A stretch of 64,000 nucleotides of DNA from Tetradesmus obliquus (GCA_030272155.1 CP126205.1:2468501-2532500), one strand, 5' to 3'; shown: positions 48,187 through 60,300, counted from the stretch's first letter. Numbers and translations are program-made. Notes: a model not told the origin generated them from the letters alone.

Positions 48187-51160
48187 GCAGCACACATATC
48201 GTACATAGGAGTGGGCATAACATCCTCAGGGCTTACTGTGATGAAGGCGGCAAAGCCCAGCGGGGCCAGGCACAGCATAACCTTGGCAAAGTGGCACTGC
48301 ACCAGCAGCAGCAGCAGCAGCAGCAGCTGCAGCAGCACACAATAAAATGTATAAGTCTGGGCACAACATCAACCACGCTGTTGTATCAATACTGTGTACA
48401 CTTCCAATTTTAAAGTGTCGCGGAAACTGCTTCAGGTTGGTCACACAGAGAAGCAGACAATGCAATGGCACCTACTTGAGACTGCCGTGTGAACAGCTTG
48501 AGCTTGGCCATCAGGTAGACAGACAGCAGCCCAAAGGCCATGAACGTCTCTGCGGCGTGCCCACTGGGGTAGGATGTGCGGCCGTCATTGATCACTGCAG
48601 GATCGCCAGTTGCCACACGCGCATACCTGCAGCCATGTGAAGTATGTGTTGTGTTGTTGAAGTTGCCGCGCAGCGCAGCACGGCACGTCGCAGGCTGATC
48701 TTGTGCCAGAGTTGTACAGTCTTACATGCACAAGACAAGGCGCATAGGTAAAGAGGTCCTGCCGACGAGGATGTGGGAGCGCATTTGGCTGAGCAAGCTG
48801 TGTGCCGCTAACCATTTGGGTGTGCGTGTTTGCATGCACTACCAGCTGCAAACTGCTGCTGTGGCTACTGCTGTTGCAGAATTGGCTGTGCTGCTGTGGC
48901 TGCTGCTGCTGCTGCTGCTTTTGCATGACGTGCTGTTGGTCCTAGTGCTGCTGCTTCTGCTGCTGCTGCTGCTGCATGATCAGCTGTGGTGCTGGTGCTG
49001 CTGCTGCGCACCAGTCAGGCCTTGGCTTGCCCACCAGGTTCATCCACCTGCAGCGCGGGACGACACAGGGCAATTGATGAAGAGAAAAAGCAAGGCAGTG
49101 CTGACTGCAGCCACTGCTGTTGGTAGAGGACCAGTGCATGCATGTTGCGGCGCACACAATACACTGCGGCAAGCAAACATAGTGGCATCAGCCTGCTGAG
49201 CTACTCAAATTTAGCGGGTTGTCAAGCCAGCCGCGTAATGCGGATACCAACGTGCCGCTGTAAATTGCACTGTTACAGTTGCTGCACCTGCTGTGCACTG
49301 CTAGAACCGCAGGCAGCCAACTGTGTGCCCTCAATCTGTCTGCCTTGAATATGCGCACTGCTGCTGATGCTGCCTCACTTTTTGAATGAGGTCTCAATAG
49401 CAAAGGCCTCTATCAGGGCAAGCGCAAAGTGGTGCCTGCAGTAAACGCAGCATGATGGCACTGTTCTCTGTGGTCAATGGTCAGGTGCACAGCGGTGACT
49501 CGGAGACCAGGCAACTGTGCGGCATAGCTGTAATATTTGTTGCTCAAGCTCTACTTGTGTGCTGGTCGCTTGCCAGCAAACCCTATGCTGCCTTCACTGA
49601 CACTCATAATCTCCGGCACATCAAACCTGCCAGCCACCCACACAGGCGATCTTCACACATGCTGCTGCGCTACACCCGGCTGGCGCAATACCAGCTGCTA
49701 TGGCCTCGCAGTAGCAGAACATAAGCAGCACTCACCAGTCAACCATGCTGCGGCTTTCAAGCTGTGCCAGTGCAGCCACCAGCAGTGGGATGCCAAATTC
49801 CACTGGGAACTAGCCCTTCTCGCTGACCTGGTTGCTCAGTTATCTCTTGCAGGCTGCTTGCTTGCGCGATAGCACGACTGTTGCTGCTGCTCACATTACC
49901 ACCTGAGCACTGGCACAACAAAGCTGCAAGCCACCCATACGGGTGATTGCACATGTGCTGCTGCGCTACACCAGCTGCTATGCCCTCACAGCAGCAGAAC
50001 AAAAGCAGCACTCACCAGTCAATCAGACTGCGGCTTTTGAACTGTGCCAGTGCCGCCACCAGCAGAGGGATGCCAAATTCCACTGGGAACTTGCCCTTCT
50101 CGCTGAGCCAGCTCTTGGTAGGTGGGTAGCTCAGCGAGGGGTCATTCGGGACATGCTGCTACCTGAATTGCTTCTTTCTATATCCCTACCTGAGCCACTG
50201 GCGCACTAAAGCTGCAAGCCGCCCAGAGGCCGGCGCACACACATGTAGCTGTGCTAACACTTGCTTGCCCTATGGCAGTGTGGCTGCACTCACCAGTCCA
50301 CCAGGCTGCGGCTTTCTAACTGTGCCAGTGCTGCCACCAGCAGTGGGATGCCAAACTCCACTGCGAACTTCCCCTTCTCACTGAGCCAGCTCTTGGTGGG
50401 CGGGTAGCTCAGCGAGGGGTCATTCAAGAGTTGCTGCTACCTAGATTGCTGCTACCTATATCCCCACCTGAGCCACTGGCGCACTAAAGCTGCAAGCCGC
50501 CTGTGCCCACAGGCGGTCGCACACACATGTAGCTGCGATACCCCTTGCTTGCTCCGTGGCAGTGGGCTGTACTCACCAGTCAATCAGACTGCGGCTCTCA
50601 AACTGTGCCAGTGCAGCCACTAGAAGAGGGATGCCAAACTCCACTGGGAACTTGCCCTTCTCACTGAGCCAGCTCTTGGTGGGTGGGTAGCTCAGCGAGG
50701 GGTCATTTGGGAACCACATGCGCTCCAGTGGCGGAATCACCTGCATTTTGATGGGTATCAGATGCCGTTGTAGATAGATAAGAAATCGTATTAACCATTG
50801 CATGCAGCGCGCATGCTTTGTGCACGAACGATTGTGATATGTGTGTGTGGGGTGTGGCGGAGCATGGCGTGCTGCTGCTGTTGTGCTGCTGCTGCTGCAG
50901 CCCTTGCCGTAGCACTGGTTGCCACTACCAGCGCTTCAAGTCCAGATTATCAGCAGTTGGTTCAAAATGCACCTAGCTGGCATGCAATGCACAAGGGGTG
51001 CTGTGGTGCTTGCCTCTCCTGGAATGGTGAAGTTGATGATGATCAGCGTCAGTGCAAGCAGCCAGTCCCAAATGTAGCCAGCCAGCAACAGCCAGTTTAC
51101 GGCTGTTATTGCTGCCGCTCGGCATCTTAGGCCTATTGGAAGCGCCTTGCCACGGAGCAT
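47633..51160 (-). CDS. PAP2-family lipid phosphatase-like membrane protein
   Basis: Seven exons: 51160-51014, 50740-50577, 49435-49379, 49047-49012, 48626-48476, 47985-47822 and 47708-47633, totalling 795 nt (264 residues) with all phases consistent. Family motifs occur in order: NLVGKPRPDW (motif 1), SYPSGHAAETF (motif 2, PSGH) and SRVAAYKHDFAD (motif 3, SRx5Hx3D, with the nucleophilic His). Hydrophobic segments at about residues 22-44, 80-95, 155-175, 190-207 and 220-238 fit a multi-pass membrane enzyme that dephosphorylates phosphatidic acid or similar lipids. The first residue of motif 1 (KX6RP) is Met rather than Lys. The first intron has a GC donor (GAG|GCAAGC). The last exon is uncertain: another acceptor would give a longer Ala/Leu-rich C-terminus ending near 47370. 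The gene diverges from the gene at 51516. Confidence 0.8.
48064..48305 (-). repeat. Two intronic copies of the PAP2 motif-3 exon start
   Basis: Copies at about 48235-48305 and 48064-48136 repeat HFAKVMLCLAPLGFAAFIT with an acceptor, upstream of the intact exon at 47985-47822. After FIT the copies read S-P-E-D in place of the catalytic SRVAAYKH block, so they could not replace the exon. Each is followed by a CAG/CTG run of 35-60 bp. Confidence 0.85.
49733..50450 (-). repeat. Three copies of PAP2 exon 2 with donor, about 280-bp period
   Basis: Copies begin at 50291, 50013 and 49733 and follow the intact exon (50740-50577, donor side at 50574). Spacings are 283, 278 and 280 bp. Each repeats KGKFPVEFGIPLLVAALAQ or a close variant plus the GTGAGT donor. 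Within each 280-bp unit the intron sequence is also repeated, showing true tandem duplication. Confidence 0.9.
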
Positions 51161-51515
51161 GATGGCCTTGTGGACAGCACAGACCTCAACAGCAGCAGTA
51201 ACAGCAGGGGACACTCTGTACACTGCCAATCAAGTCACAGCAAGGGGCACTTCAGGGATTTGGCTGTGATGACGATCCTGTGTGTGAGGCATTGACTCTC
51301 ATGCTGAGGAGCATGACTTTTTGAAGTCCCGGAAATTCGTAGCGGGTTTGTTATGTGACAGCATCTCGCACGCTTAGTCATCGTCACTCCGGTTTGAATG
51401 CCGACACCGCCTTGATCGGCGCTTGCACGTATTGATCTATGGTTTGCGCGTAATGCTAACGTTGGAGTCTCGTTGTGTTCGTTGTCACCTCAGAAGCGTA
51501 GAGCCAGACACAGTC
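51161..51515. promoter_or_regulatory. Shared divergent promoter region
   Basis: The 355 bp between the proposed starts of the PAP2-like gene (minus) and the secreted-protein gene (plus). It is free of the CAG runs found nearby. A CCAAT pentamer lies at 51226-51230; no TATA box was found. The assignment rests on gene orientation. Confidence 0.4.
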
Positions 51516-54500
51516 ATGAGAACGCTGTTCTTGCTGTGCCTCCTGCTCGGCTACGTAGCAGCCAAGCACAAAGATAAGGACGCTCCAGAATGCATGTGGC
51601 ACGACTACCTCCGGCACGATAGAATCAGCGCATGGGAGTTCCAAGCACAACCTCACAGGCACATGGTGAGTCTGCACTGTGTACATCTGCTACTCTTGCC
51701 CTCTTCAACTCATAAAATAACGTCGCACTGACCACTCGATACGTTGTATTATGATCATTACAGATACGACACAGAGACAAGGCCATCTCGCACGTGGAGA
51801 AAATCCTGCAAGAGCTGTCTGAAGACCCAAGCAGTGGAGTGCAGTTTGTGCCTCACTCCCGCACCCTGGCAATCTTCAAAGAAACCTCTTACATGGTATC
51901 CAGCAGGCATGGACACCCGATCCACAGAGACCCTGAGCATCCTAAGGAGAAGCCCTTTCCATGGAAGGGACTGGGTTACCTGCGGTGCGCACACCTGGCG
52001 TTGCTGCAGCTGCTGGTGCTACTAGTGCTGGTACTCGTACTGCAAAGCAGCTTCTTGCTAGCGAGACACGGTTGTGTGTGGCTCTTGTATCGTACTTTCT
52101 GTCGCTGCTGACATCCGCTGTGCAAGCTGCAGCCGCACAGATGCAATCATGCCCGCTTCATGCCTCTGCCTGCTGCTGCTGCTGCCGCTGCAGGAAAAGG
52201 CAGTACAAGATCCTGACACCTGCCGGTGCCTACGTGCCATCTTCCATGCCTGGCATGGCTGACGTCACCTTCAAAATGAAGCTGGTTGACCCTGACACTG
52301 CGCCCGGGGAGCTGCAGCTGCAGCAGCAGGTGAGGATAGGTTTAACGGTGTGGCTCATACGACATAACTGTAGATGGTTCCAGGGCCCCCACACACAGCT
52401 GCACTCTTGTCCATAAGCGGATGCTGGCCGAACGAGCAGGTTGCGATGCTTAAACTTGGCGCTTTACATCCCTGCTGCGCAGTGGCAGATCGGCTGCTTG
52501 CAGGAGGCTTTCTGTGGGTGCGCACCTGCATGCAGGAGTGATGTGAATGCAATGTAGGGAGCCGGCAAGCACTCCAGAGATACGTGTAGAACAGGCCGCC
52601 GCCTCTCATGCCGCTGCTTTCGCATTCGCCAACTTGTTGCAGTGGAATTTGCGGCGTGCCTGACACTCCTCGTCAACTGCTGTTGCTGCTGCTGCTGCTG
52701 CCTTCGCTGGTGTGCTGCAGGTTGGTGCCGCCAAGCTGACCGCCAAGGTTGAGTTTGACATCCACTGCGACCACGGCAGGCCCACCATGTCACCACGTGC
52801 GCAAACTTCTGATGTGGGGTGCTTTTTGGTTGGGTTTTTTTGTGTCTGTTAGTGCCACGCTCCATTGCTTCAAGACACCTCGTGCCTGCCATGTCTGGGA
52901 TCGCGGCAGGCCCCCTATGTCGCCACATCAGTGACGTACCATGGTGCTGGCTGTTTTTGAGTTGATGTTTTTGACTGGAGACCAAGGGCCGCTCGCATTG
53001 CTTCAAGCCACCTTACGCATGCCGTCCGTGTGACCACGGCAGGCCCACCATGTCACCAGGTGAGCCAACTACTGGTGTGGGGTGCTTTTCGGTTGAGTTT
53101 TTTTGTGTCTATCAGTGCCGCGCTCCATTGCCTCAAGACACCTCGTGCCTGCCGTTCTTGTGGCCATGGCAGGCCCACCATGTCACCACGTGATTGACAT
53201 CATTGGTGGCGGGTGCTGTTGTTTCAGTGTTCTGTGTACACAGCTACCACCCTTTTCGCTTTGAGACACCTCATGCCTGATGTGTCTGCAACCTTAGCAT
53301 GTCACCATGTGAGTGGCACAGCTGGTGCCCATGTTACGTGTTCTTTCCTTGCGCCTGTTCAGTGTTTCAAATGGCTTCTGTTGTTTTAACGCATCATGGC
53401 TGGGCTTACAGTAGCTGTTGAGGCACATCCATAATAGCTGCGCCGTTGCTGAGATGTAATCGGTACTTTCAGTCTCTTCACTGTGCTCCGCGTCACTACT
53501 TCATGCCTGCCTGCATCCACTGCAAAGGTGGTCTGCAGAACGAAAGCCAATCGTGGTGACATTGTCAGCTTACAATATCCACAGCTACCGTATCAGCGGC
53601 TGTTGCAAGCCCACTATGACACCACGTAGGCAGCGCCATCATGAAACGGTGTTCCTTTGTTTATCAGAGTGTTGGGAACCGCCTTTCCATTGTTGCAGCC
53701 CACCTCCTGCCTGGCATTCAGGCATCACAGTGGCTGTGTATGCACGTCTGATGTAGCCGTTCTGTTGCATGCACGTGCTCTGGCCTGCCACTGTGCAATG
53801 TGCATGTTTACCATTGCATTGTGCCCTGTAGTGTAGTTCATGTTCAGCCAAGACATGGACGTCAGCAGGATTGCCAACGTACGAGAGATTTACACCAACT
53901 GCATACAACCATTTCATGCTGAAATATGCGGCATTGTGCTGCACTGCAGTGTACCATCCAGTGAGCCAAGATATCAACTTCAGCAGGATAACAAAGTGTG
54001 CCAGCCTTAACTGTGTTGAACAACATTGTACTGCATTGTACTGCTGTGCAGTGTACCGCCCAGTCAGCCAGGACATCGATGTCAGCAAGATCGCCAATGT
54101 GCGAGATTACTACCCAAACCTTGCGCAAGTTGCGCGCCTGGATGAGAACGAAGCCCTGCCCTTTATGCACGAAGTGCACAGGGCCAAGATTGTGTGGACG
54201 GTGGTGTTCAAGGGCGTGGTGGGAGAGGTGGGTGTGGCAACAGTTCAGCTGCAGGAGAGTGCTGAATGGCATTGCAAAATACGGTGGTGTGGGTTCTCAC
54301 CCCTGCCACAAACCTCTGCTGTCCTGTATGTGTTGCTTGTGCTTCGGGATTTGACATAAATATGCTGGACCTTTTACCAGCCAGCTGCATCACCTGCGGG
54401 CCATGCTGCGGCAACCGCCCTTGCAACCGCCGCCACATGCGCAGGCCAACCTTGTGATCAAGCACAACACCAATCTTGAAGATGCCGTGGCAGGCCGGGC

Positions 54501-55820
54501 ACTTGAGAACAGCTGCATGTGAACTGCAGGCGCGTGTCTGTCTACTGATGTGTGCCGCGCTGTTGTAACTGTATCTTACTGCAGGCCAACCTTGTGATCA
54601 AGTACAACACCACCTTTGAGGATGCAGTGGCAGGCCGGGTGCCCAAGAACAGCTGCATGTGAAATGCACGCGCGTGTCTGTCTACTGATGTGTGCTGCGC
54701 TGCTGCCCCTGTCTCTTGCTGCAGGCGAACTTGGTGATCAAGTACAACACCACCTTTGAGGATGCAGTGGCAGGCCGGCTGCCCAAGAATGGAGAGCTCA
54801 GCCTGCGCATTCGGCGCGAGGTTGCGGAAGCAACAGGCACCAAGGGGGAGGATGCTACCAAGCGGCTGTATGCTGCACTTGATGCAATTGGAGGTGCAAT
54901 GCAGGTTCGTATGTGAGGGGGTGCAGTGTAGCACTTGGCAGTGAGTGGGTGACGAGCTGCACTGTGCACCTTGCAAAGGTCTGTTGCCGACTTTGATCTG
55001 CTCTGTCTGGATGCGCCACCGCAACTGCATGGAGCCGCCAGGTGCAGCGCTGCTTGCCCGTTGCTCTGTTGAATCTTCTGAAATGAACCGCCTGTACATC
55101 ATGTTTTAAGTCAGGCAACCAGGGTCGTCCTGACGCTGCTGCTGCTGTTGCTGCTGCTGCACGTTGCCGGGCTGCTGCTGCCTGCAGGTCTCGTGATGCT
55201 GGTTGGGATGCAGCGCTTTGTTTGATCTTTCACATGGATCACTTGCATTCCATACCCAGGTCACGCAACAAAGCTGGCACTAAGCATGCTCCTGCTGCTG
55301 CTGCTGCACATTGTCGGGCTGCTGCTGTGTGCAGGTGTTCCGTGATGCTGGCTGGGACGGCAAGACGCCTCCACTGCCGCAGCCAGAGCAGAAGAAGAAG
55401 CACCACAAGCACCACGGCAAGCACAGCAATGCAGCAGATGCTGCTGCTGCTGCTGCTGCTGCTGGGCTGGATGAGGTGCTGGAGGCCTCGTTTGAGGAGG
55501 AGTTCATGGTGCAAGGGGACCGTGAACTTGACCATGAAGACGATCGTGAGGATGAGGACAATGAAGTTTATGAAGCAAAGGATCGTGGTTCAGCTGCAGC
55601 AGCAGCAGCAGCAGCAGGCAATGCAGGCGGCTCTGCTGGCCCCAGCGTGGAGGCAGTGAAGCTTGCTAGGGCAGCAGCGCTGCGGCAGCAGCAGCAGCAG
55701 CAGCAGGTGGCAGGGCCCCAAGTGGGATGGATGCGTCCCTGGTGGCAGCAGCAGCGCAGCGTGCAGCTGCAGCGGCTGCGGGGTGGCGGCAGGGAGGAGA
55801 AGGGTCCTGTGGCGTCCTGA
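51516..55820 (+). CDS. Unrecognised protein with signal peptide
   Basis: Seven exons: 51516-51665, 51764-51984, 52194-52329, 52721-52796, 54052-54227, 54725-54904 and 55335-55820. They sum to 1425 nt (474 residues) with consistent phases. Residues 1-16 (MRTLFLLCLLLGYVAA) are a clear signal peptide, so the protein enters the secretory pathway. The middle is moderately hydrophilic with blocks such as YKILTPAGAYVPSSMPGMAD, TYR-like LYRPVSQDIDVSK and LVIKYNTTFEDAVAGRLPK. The last exon codes for KKKHHKHHGKH, an Ala run, a strongly acidic stretch (ELDHEDDREDEDNE) and Gln runs. No family was recognised and no transmembrane anchor or ER-retention signal is obvious. Exons 4, 5, 6 and 7 are flanked by decayed copies, so automated models may be wrong here. 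Confidence 0.65.
52769..53320 (+). repeat. Exon 4 donor-side tandem array, about 130-bp period
   Basis: The exon 4 end (DHGRPTMSP) plus following intron recurs at about 52897, 53031, 53161 and, weakly, 53288, with intervening sequence (GGGGTGCTTTT..., CTCCATTGC.TCAAGACACC) repeated as well. Another remnant is near 53598-53630. The first unit is the functional exon end. Confidence 0.85.
53829..53999 (+). repeat. Two acceptor-side copies of exon 5
   Basis: Copies at about 53829-53887 and 53945-53999 resemble the exon 5 start (VSQDIDVSKIANV); the second keeps a CTGCAG acceptor. Both lie upstream of the intact exon at 54052. Confidence 0.8.
54441..54720 (+). repeat. Two 140-bp tandem copies of the exon 6 start
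   Basis: GCAGGCCAACCTTGTGATCA starts at 54441 and 54581; the intact exon's equivalent starts at 54721, so both units are exactly 140 bp. They carry acceptor, NLVIKYNTTFEDAVAGR-like coding sequence and the same downstream intron text (GCGTGTCTGTCTACTGATG). Confidence 0.92.
55140..55212 (+). repeat. Acceptor-side copy of exon 7
   Basis: A CTGCTG-rich tract, CCTGCAG acceptor and GTCTCGTGATGCTGGTTGGG repeat the start of exon 7 (VFRDAGWDG), about 145 bp upstream of it. Confidence 0.8.
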
Positions 55821-57000
55821 ACCTCACGCATCACCTGCTGGCTGTGTTCACCGCATGTGAGTGGCATTGTGTGTATTGTGCCGAGTTTGTATATTGCGCC
55901 GAAGTGTTGTTGCCGAGCATGGGCAGTGCAGCTTCTTGTTTGCTGATGGATGATCGGTCTTGTACTCATGTGCAAGTCTCTTCAAGCAAGGGTATCACAT
56001 TTTCCTTGCCCTAGCATGCATGCATGATGTAGATGACCTGTTGTATGGTTGGCGCACCTGCTGTGTTATCTGCAATTGACACCAAAGGGCATGAATTGGC
56101 AGCGCTTGGCTGCTGTTTGTTCAGCTACTGCTAGTGTGCCATGTGTGTACCTGGTATCTTGGCTACGCTGCATCTGTGTTTGCTGTTTTTCCCGCGCAGC
56201 ACGCTCTACACACCGCACACCTGTGATGTTTTGCTACAGCATGCTGTCCTCATCATACCCTTGACGAGCATGCAGTGTTTGCTTTTTCAGTGAATGCAAG
56301 CTTGAGTTGTTTAAGCGGTGTTAGTCGTACAGAATGCTGATGTTGCTGCGGATGCAGCTTGCTATTATGTCGCTGACATGAGCCATGCGTCATGCAATGC
56401 ATTGGTGTAAAGAGTTGCAGGATACCATGGTGTTAAGCAGCCATGAGTGGGGATCAAATTCCAACCTGTGCCGTGGTTTCTGGCAAAGTGCAAGCAGCCC
56501 TGCTCAATGTGACGATTGTCATTTGGGTTGTACTGCCAGTATACTATACGTACTGGTGCCCGCTGCAGCTGACATGACGCACTCGTTTGTCTGGTATGCT
56601 GTCACGCTGCGGTGCCGGTGACTTTGACGCACACGTGATTTGGTGTAACTTCACGCTGTACAATGGCCTCGTCTGCAACCGGCCATCAGGGGCAGCATTA
56701 TGGCACACCAAAAGCGCCAACCCTGGACCCAACAGGTGACATGTTACTGACACATGTCACAGTGGGCACACTGTGTGTTGCGTGCGCGTGATCAGTGCAT
56801 CCGGAAATCTGGTTAGTGTCAAGATGGCATGGCTCTGGCAGTAAGGCACGCTACAGCCATCTGGTGAACTGTACAGCCTTGGGTGCTGCTTCTGCTGGAC
56901 ATTTACAACCTGCCTGTCATCACCTGCTTGCTGCTTCCAGCTCTTTCGCTTGACTGACAAACATATGACTTGAACAAGGGGTTTTGCATAGCTTTTGCGA
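55821..57000. other. Spacer before PRP28, no gene seen
   Basis: About 1.2 kb with only short unsupported frames. It should contain the 3' UTR of the secreted-protein gene and the PRP28 promoter. TGTAA at 56406-56410 is a possible but distant poly(A) signal. Confidence 0.4.
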
Positions 57001-57344
57001 ATGGGGCGCTCCCCATCACCTGGCAGGGACCGAAAGCGGTCCTATGCAGACGAGGATCGCAGCGAACGCGGTAGCAAAAGGGCCAGGGAGGATGACAGAC
57101 GCGAAGATACACGAGATCGTTATGCAGAGGACGGCAGGCGTGACAGGGAGCGCGGGCGCTCGGACCACGACAGCAGGAACAAAGACAGCAGAGACAGGGC
57201 AAGGGACTTGGACCGAGGCAGGGAGCGTGATGAACGGCGCAGGGAACGCAGCAGGTCACGCTCTAGGGACAGGAGGCGCAGGTGGGCCTTCATGTGCAGC
57301 ACTGTACTGGCATTGTGCTGTAGGTTTGTGCAACAGCAACAGCG

Positions 57345-57392
<48 letters not shown>

Positions 57393-60300
57393 GCTGCATG
57401 GCAGCTCTAGGCTAAGCACTCAAGCAACAATGTGTGCATGTGTTGCTGGTCACTCGTTGCAGCGACAAATGCGTGAGCGCATGGAGCGCAAGCAGGTTGC
57501 ATGCGTAGTGACAGGAGGCGCAGGTGGGAGCGGATAAGCAACAGAGCGTTGGCATGGATCTTTAGACAGCCTTCTGAGCAGCAGCAGCAGCAGCGGCAGC
57601 AACAGCAGCAGGTGCATGCTTCAGTCCAAGCTCAGGCAGCACATCATGCATCGGGTGGTTTTCGTTACAATGATCCAGCACATGCGCGGGCACATGGGGC
57701 GCAGGCAGGTCGTGTGCTGCAGAGCATGCGCCGCGTGCTTGCTTGTGTGTAGTCAAGCCTGCATGTTCCACACCCTATCAGCCACCATATGGTGAGCGGC
57801 TGTCTGTGATGCAACACAGTGATGTGAATTTTATATGCTGCAGCATTGTGCCTTGAAGACCAGCCATAGCATCACTTTGTGGTTGCCCTGTGTGTATGTC
57901 CTGCAGGTCCCGCAGCATAGATCGCAGCAGGGATCGCGAGCCAGCCCGAGAAAGGGAAAGAGACCGCGGCTTGGGCTACGCAGATCGCCAGAGAGACAGG
58001 GAGAGGCGGCGCGACAGCAGCAGCGACCGGCCGCCGCGGGCATCAGGCGGCAGCAGGCAGCAGCAGCAGCAGCAGGCAGAGGATGAGGAGGGCGAGCAGC
58101 AGCAGCGGCCGAGCTCCGGTGATGCTGGCGCAGCGAATGGCAAGGCAGCTAAGGCAGAGGTGAGGTGCCTTGGATGGAGTGGGTGCAGCAGCAGCAGCGG
58201 CAGCAGCAGCGGCAGCAGCAGCGGCAGCAGCAGCGGCAGCAGCAGCGGCAGCAGCAGCAGCAGCAGCAGCAGCAAGCGTGGAGGTGTGCTACCGCAGTGT
58301 TTTCAGCATGCAGTGGTTAGCCTGTCTTGTCATATTGACGGTAGCAGCAGCAGCAGCATTGCATGCAATACTGAGCATCAGCAGCAGCACAGTAGAGGGC
58401 TGCAACACCATCATATGAAATAGGATCAAAGTTTTTATTAGCTCTGTGCTGTTGGGGGTAACTTATTCGCTCACCAGGATATCACAGCAATCACAGGGAG
58501 TGCTGGTGTTTTGAGAGGCGGAGAGATTGCATGCCGCGCATGCAGGCATGCTGGCAATACAAGCTCGTTTGCATGTGTTACATGCACCCCTGTGCATGTC
58601 ATGTGTGCTGTGTCGCATTACTGGCATTCTGTGCTGCGCTGCCTGCCTCGCTTGTCTGCTGCATGCTGCAGCCGCTGTCATTGGAGGAGCTGCTAAAGAA
58701 GAAGAAGGAAGAGCAGGAGCTGGCAGCAAAGGTGAGATGCTGCAGCACAGTACAGCTACAGCAACACACAAATCAAACATGCAACACACCGGAAGCGTGG
58801 AGAGGCAAACACAGCTAGGTGCAAGCATACATGTAGCTGCATGTACTGATTGACTGATAGACGCCTCTGCTGCGGCAGCTGGTACAAGGAAGGTCAGAAA
58901 GGCAGCTGCAAGGAAGCACGTTAGTGATTTGAACTGTGTTGCAAGCAGTGATAGCCAGTCGGCTCAAATCTTTAAACCAAGCAACACACGGAAGGTCAGA
59001 GAGGCAGCTGCAGCAAGGCCCTGGCAGCTGTCTGATACTACCTTCCAACATCACATAGCTGCTGCTGTGAAACAGCAGCAGTGGCGCGGGGAGTTTTCGG
59101 GCGCGCGGCGGAGTCATGCTGCGAGCCATCAGCCACCCGCCCGACACGCCACCACCCTCATCATATTTTCAGCAGCACAGTGCTTGATTGCTTGCAGGAA
59201 CAGTCATAGTATGCTCCCCTGCTCTACACATCACAGGGCATGCCCAAAATTACTCTCTGCTCCTGCTGCCATTCTGTCCCCTGGCAACCTGTCCCACGTT
59301 GCAACCACCGCACACATCCTGCACAAACTACACACATCCGCAGCCCAAGTTCCTGTCCAAGGCTGAGCGGCAGGCGCTGGCACTGCAGCGGAGGCAAGAA
59401 GAGGCTGCGGAGCTGCGCACAGCACAGGATGAGATGCGGCGCCTGCAGGCTGCGCAGCAGCAGGTGAGCGATAGTGTTTGCAGCGTGCTGACTCAACACT
59501 ACGCAGCAGCAGTTGCAGGAGCAGAATGAAGGGCGCGTTGAAATATTTTTTCGGTTGCTGTAGCTGCGCCAGATGGTCCCCGCCTGCTCCCCTTCATTTT
59601 TGCTTGCAGGACGAGATGCGCGCAGAGGCGATGCGGCGCGAGGCAGACACAGGGAACTCATGGCTGGGGTAGCTGGACAGCCGCAGCCTAACCTCTGGGT
59701 TTGTGTATTGTTTGGCTGTGCTTGCAGGACGAGATGCGCCGTGCAGAGGCGATGCGGCGCGAGGCAGAGCGCAACAGGCATAGGGATGAGCGGGAAAAAG
59801 AAAAAGAGCTGGAGCTGATTCGAAAGCAGTACCTGGTGCGTGCGCCATGCGCCAGCTTTCGTGGTTTGGATTTGGCTGATGGCATGTGCAGTGGTGCGCA
59901 TGATGATAAGAACGCATGCTCACAGCTCACTGAGCACCTGTGCACACATGCCGGTGTTAGGCTTGCGCTGCAATAAGATGCTGTGTGTTGTTTGCTGTCG
60001 CAAAACCCAGGGCGACAATACGAACACACTGTGCTTGTGTGCTGCAAACCACTGTCTGAGTTCATCAAATGAAGTGTTTCTCTTTCCCTTTTATGCTGCA
60101 GGGTGGCGACATGTTGAAGACGAAGCAGGTGGTGGTCAAGGCCAGCGAGAAGTTCCGCTGACGCTGTGCTGTGTTGACGCGACGTGTTGCTGCGCTGTGC
60201 TGTGGTGCCTTGCCTCTGCCCACATGCACGCAGGGTGACGACAAGTTCAAGAAGAAGAAGGTGGTCAAGGCCAGTGAGAAGTTCCGCTTCAACTTTGACT

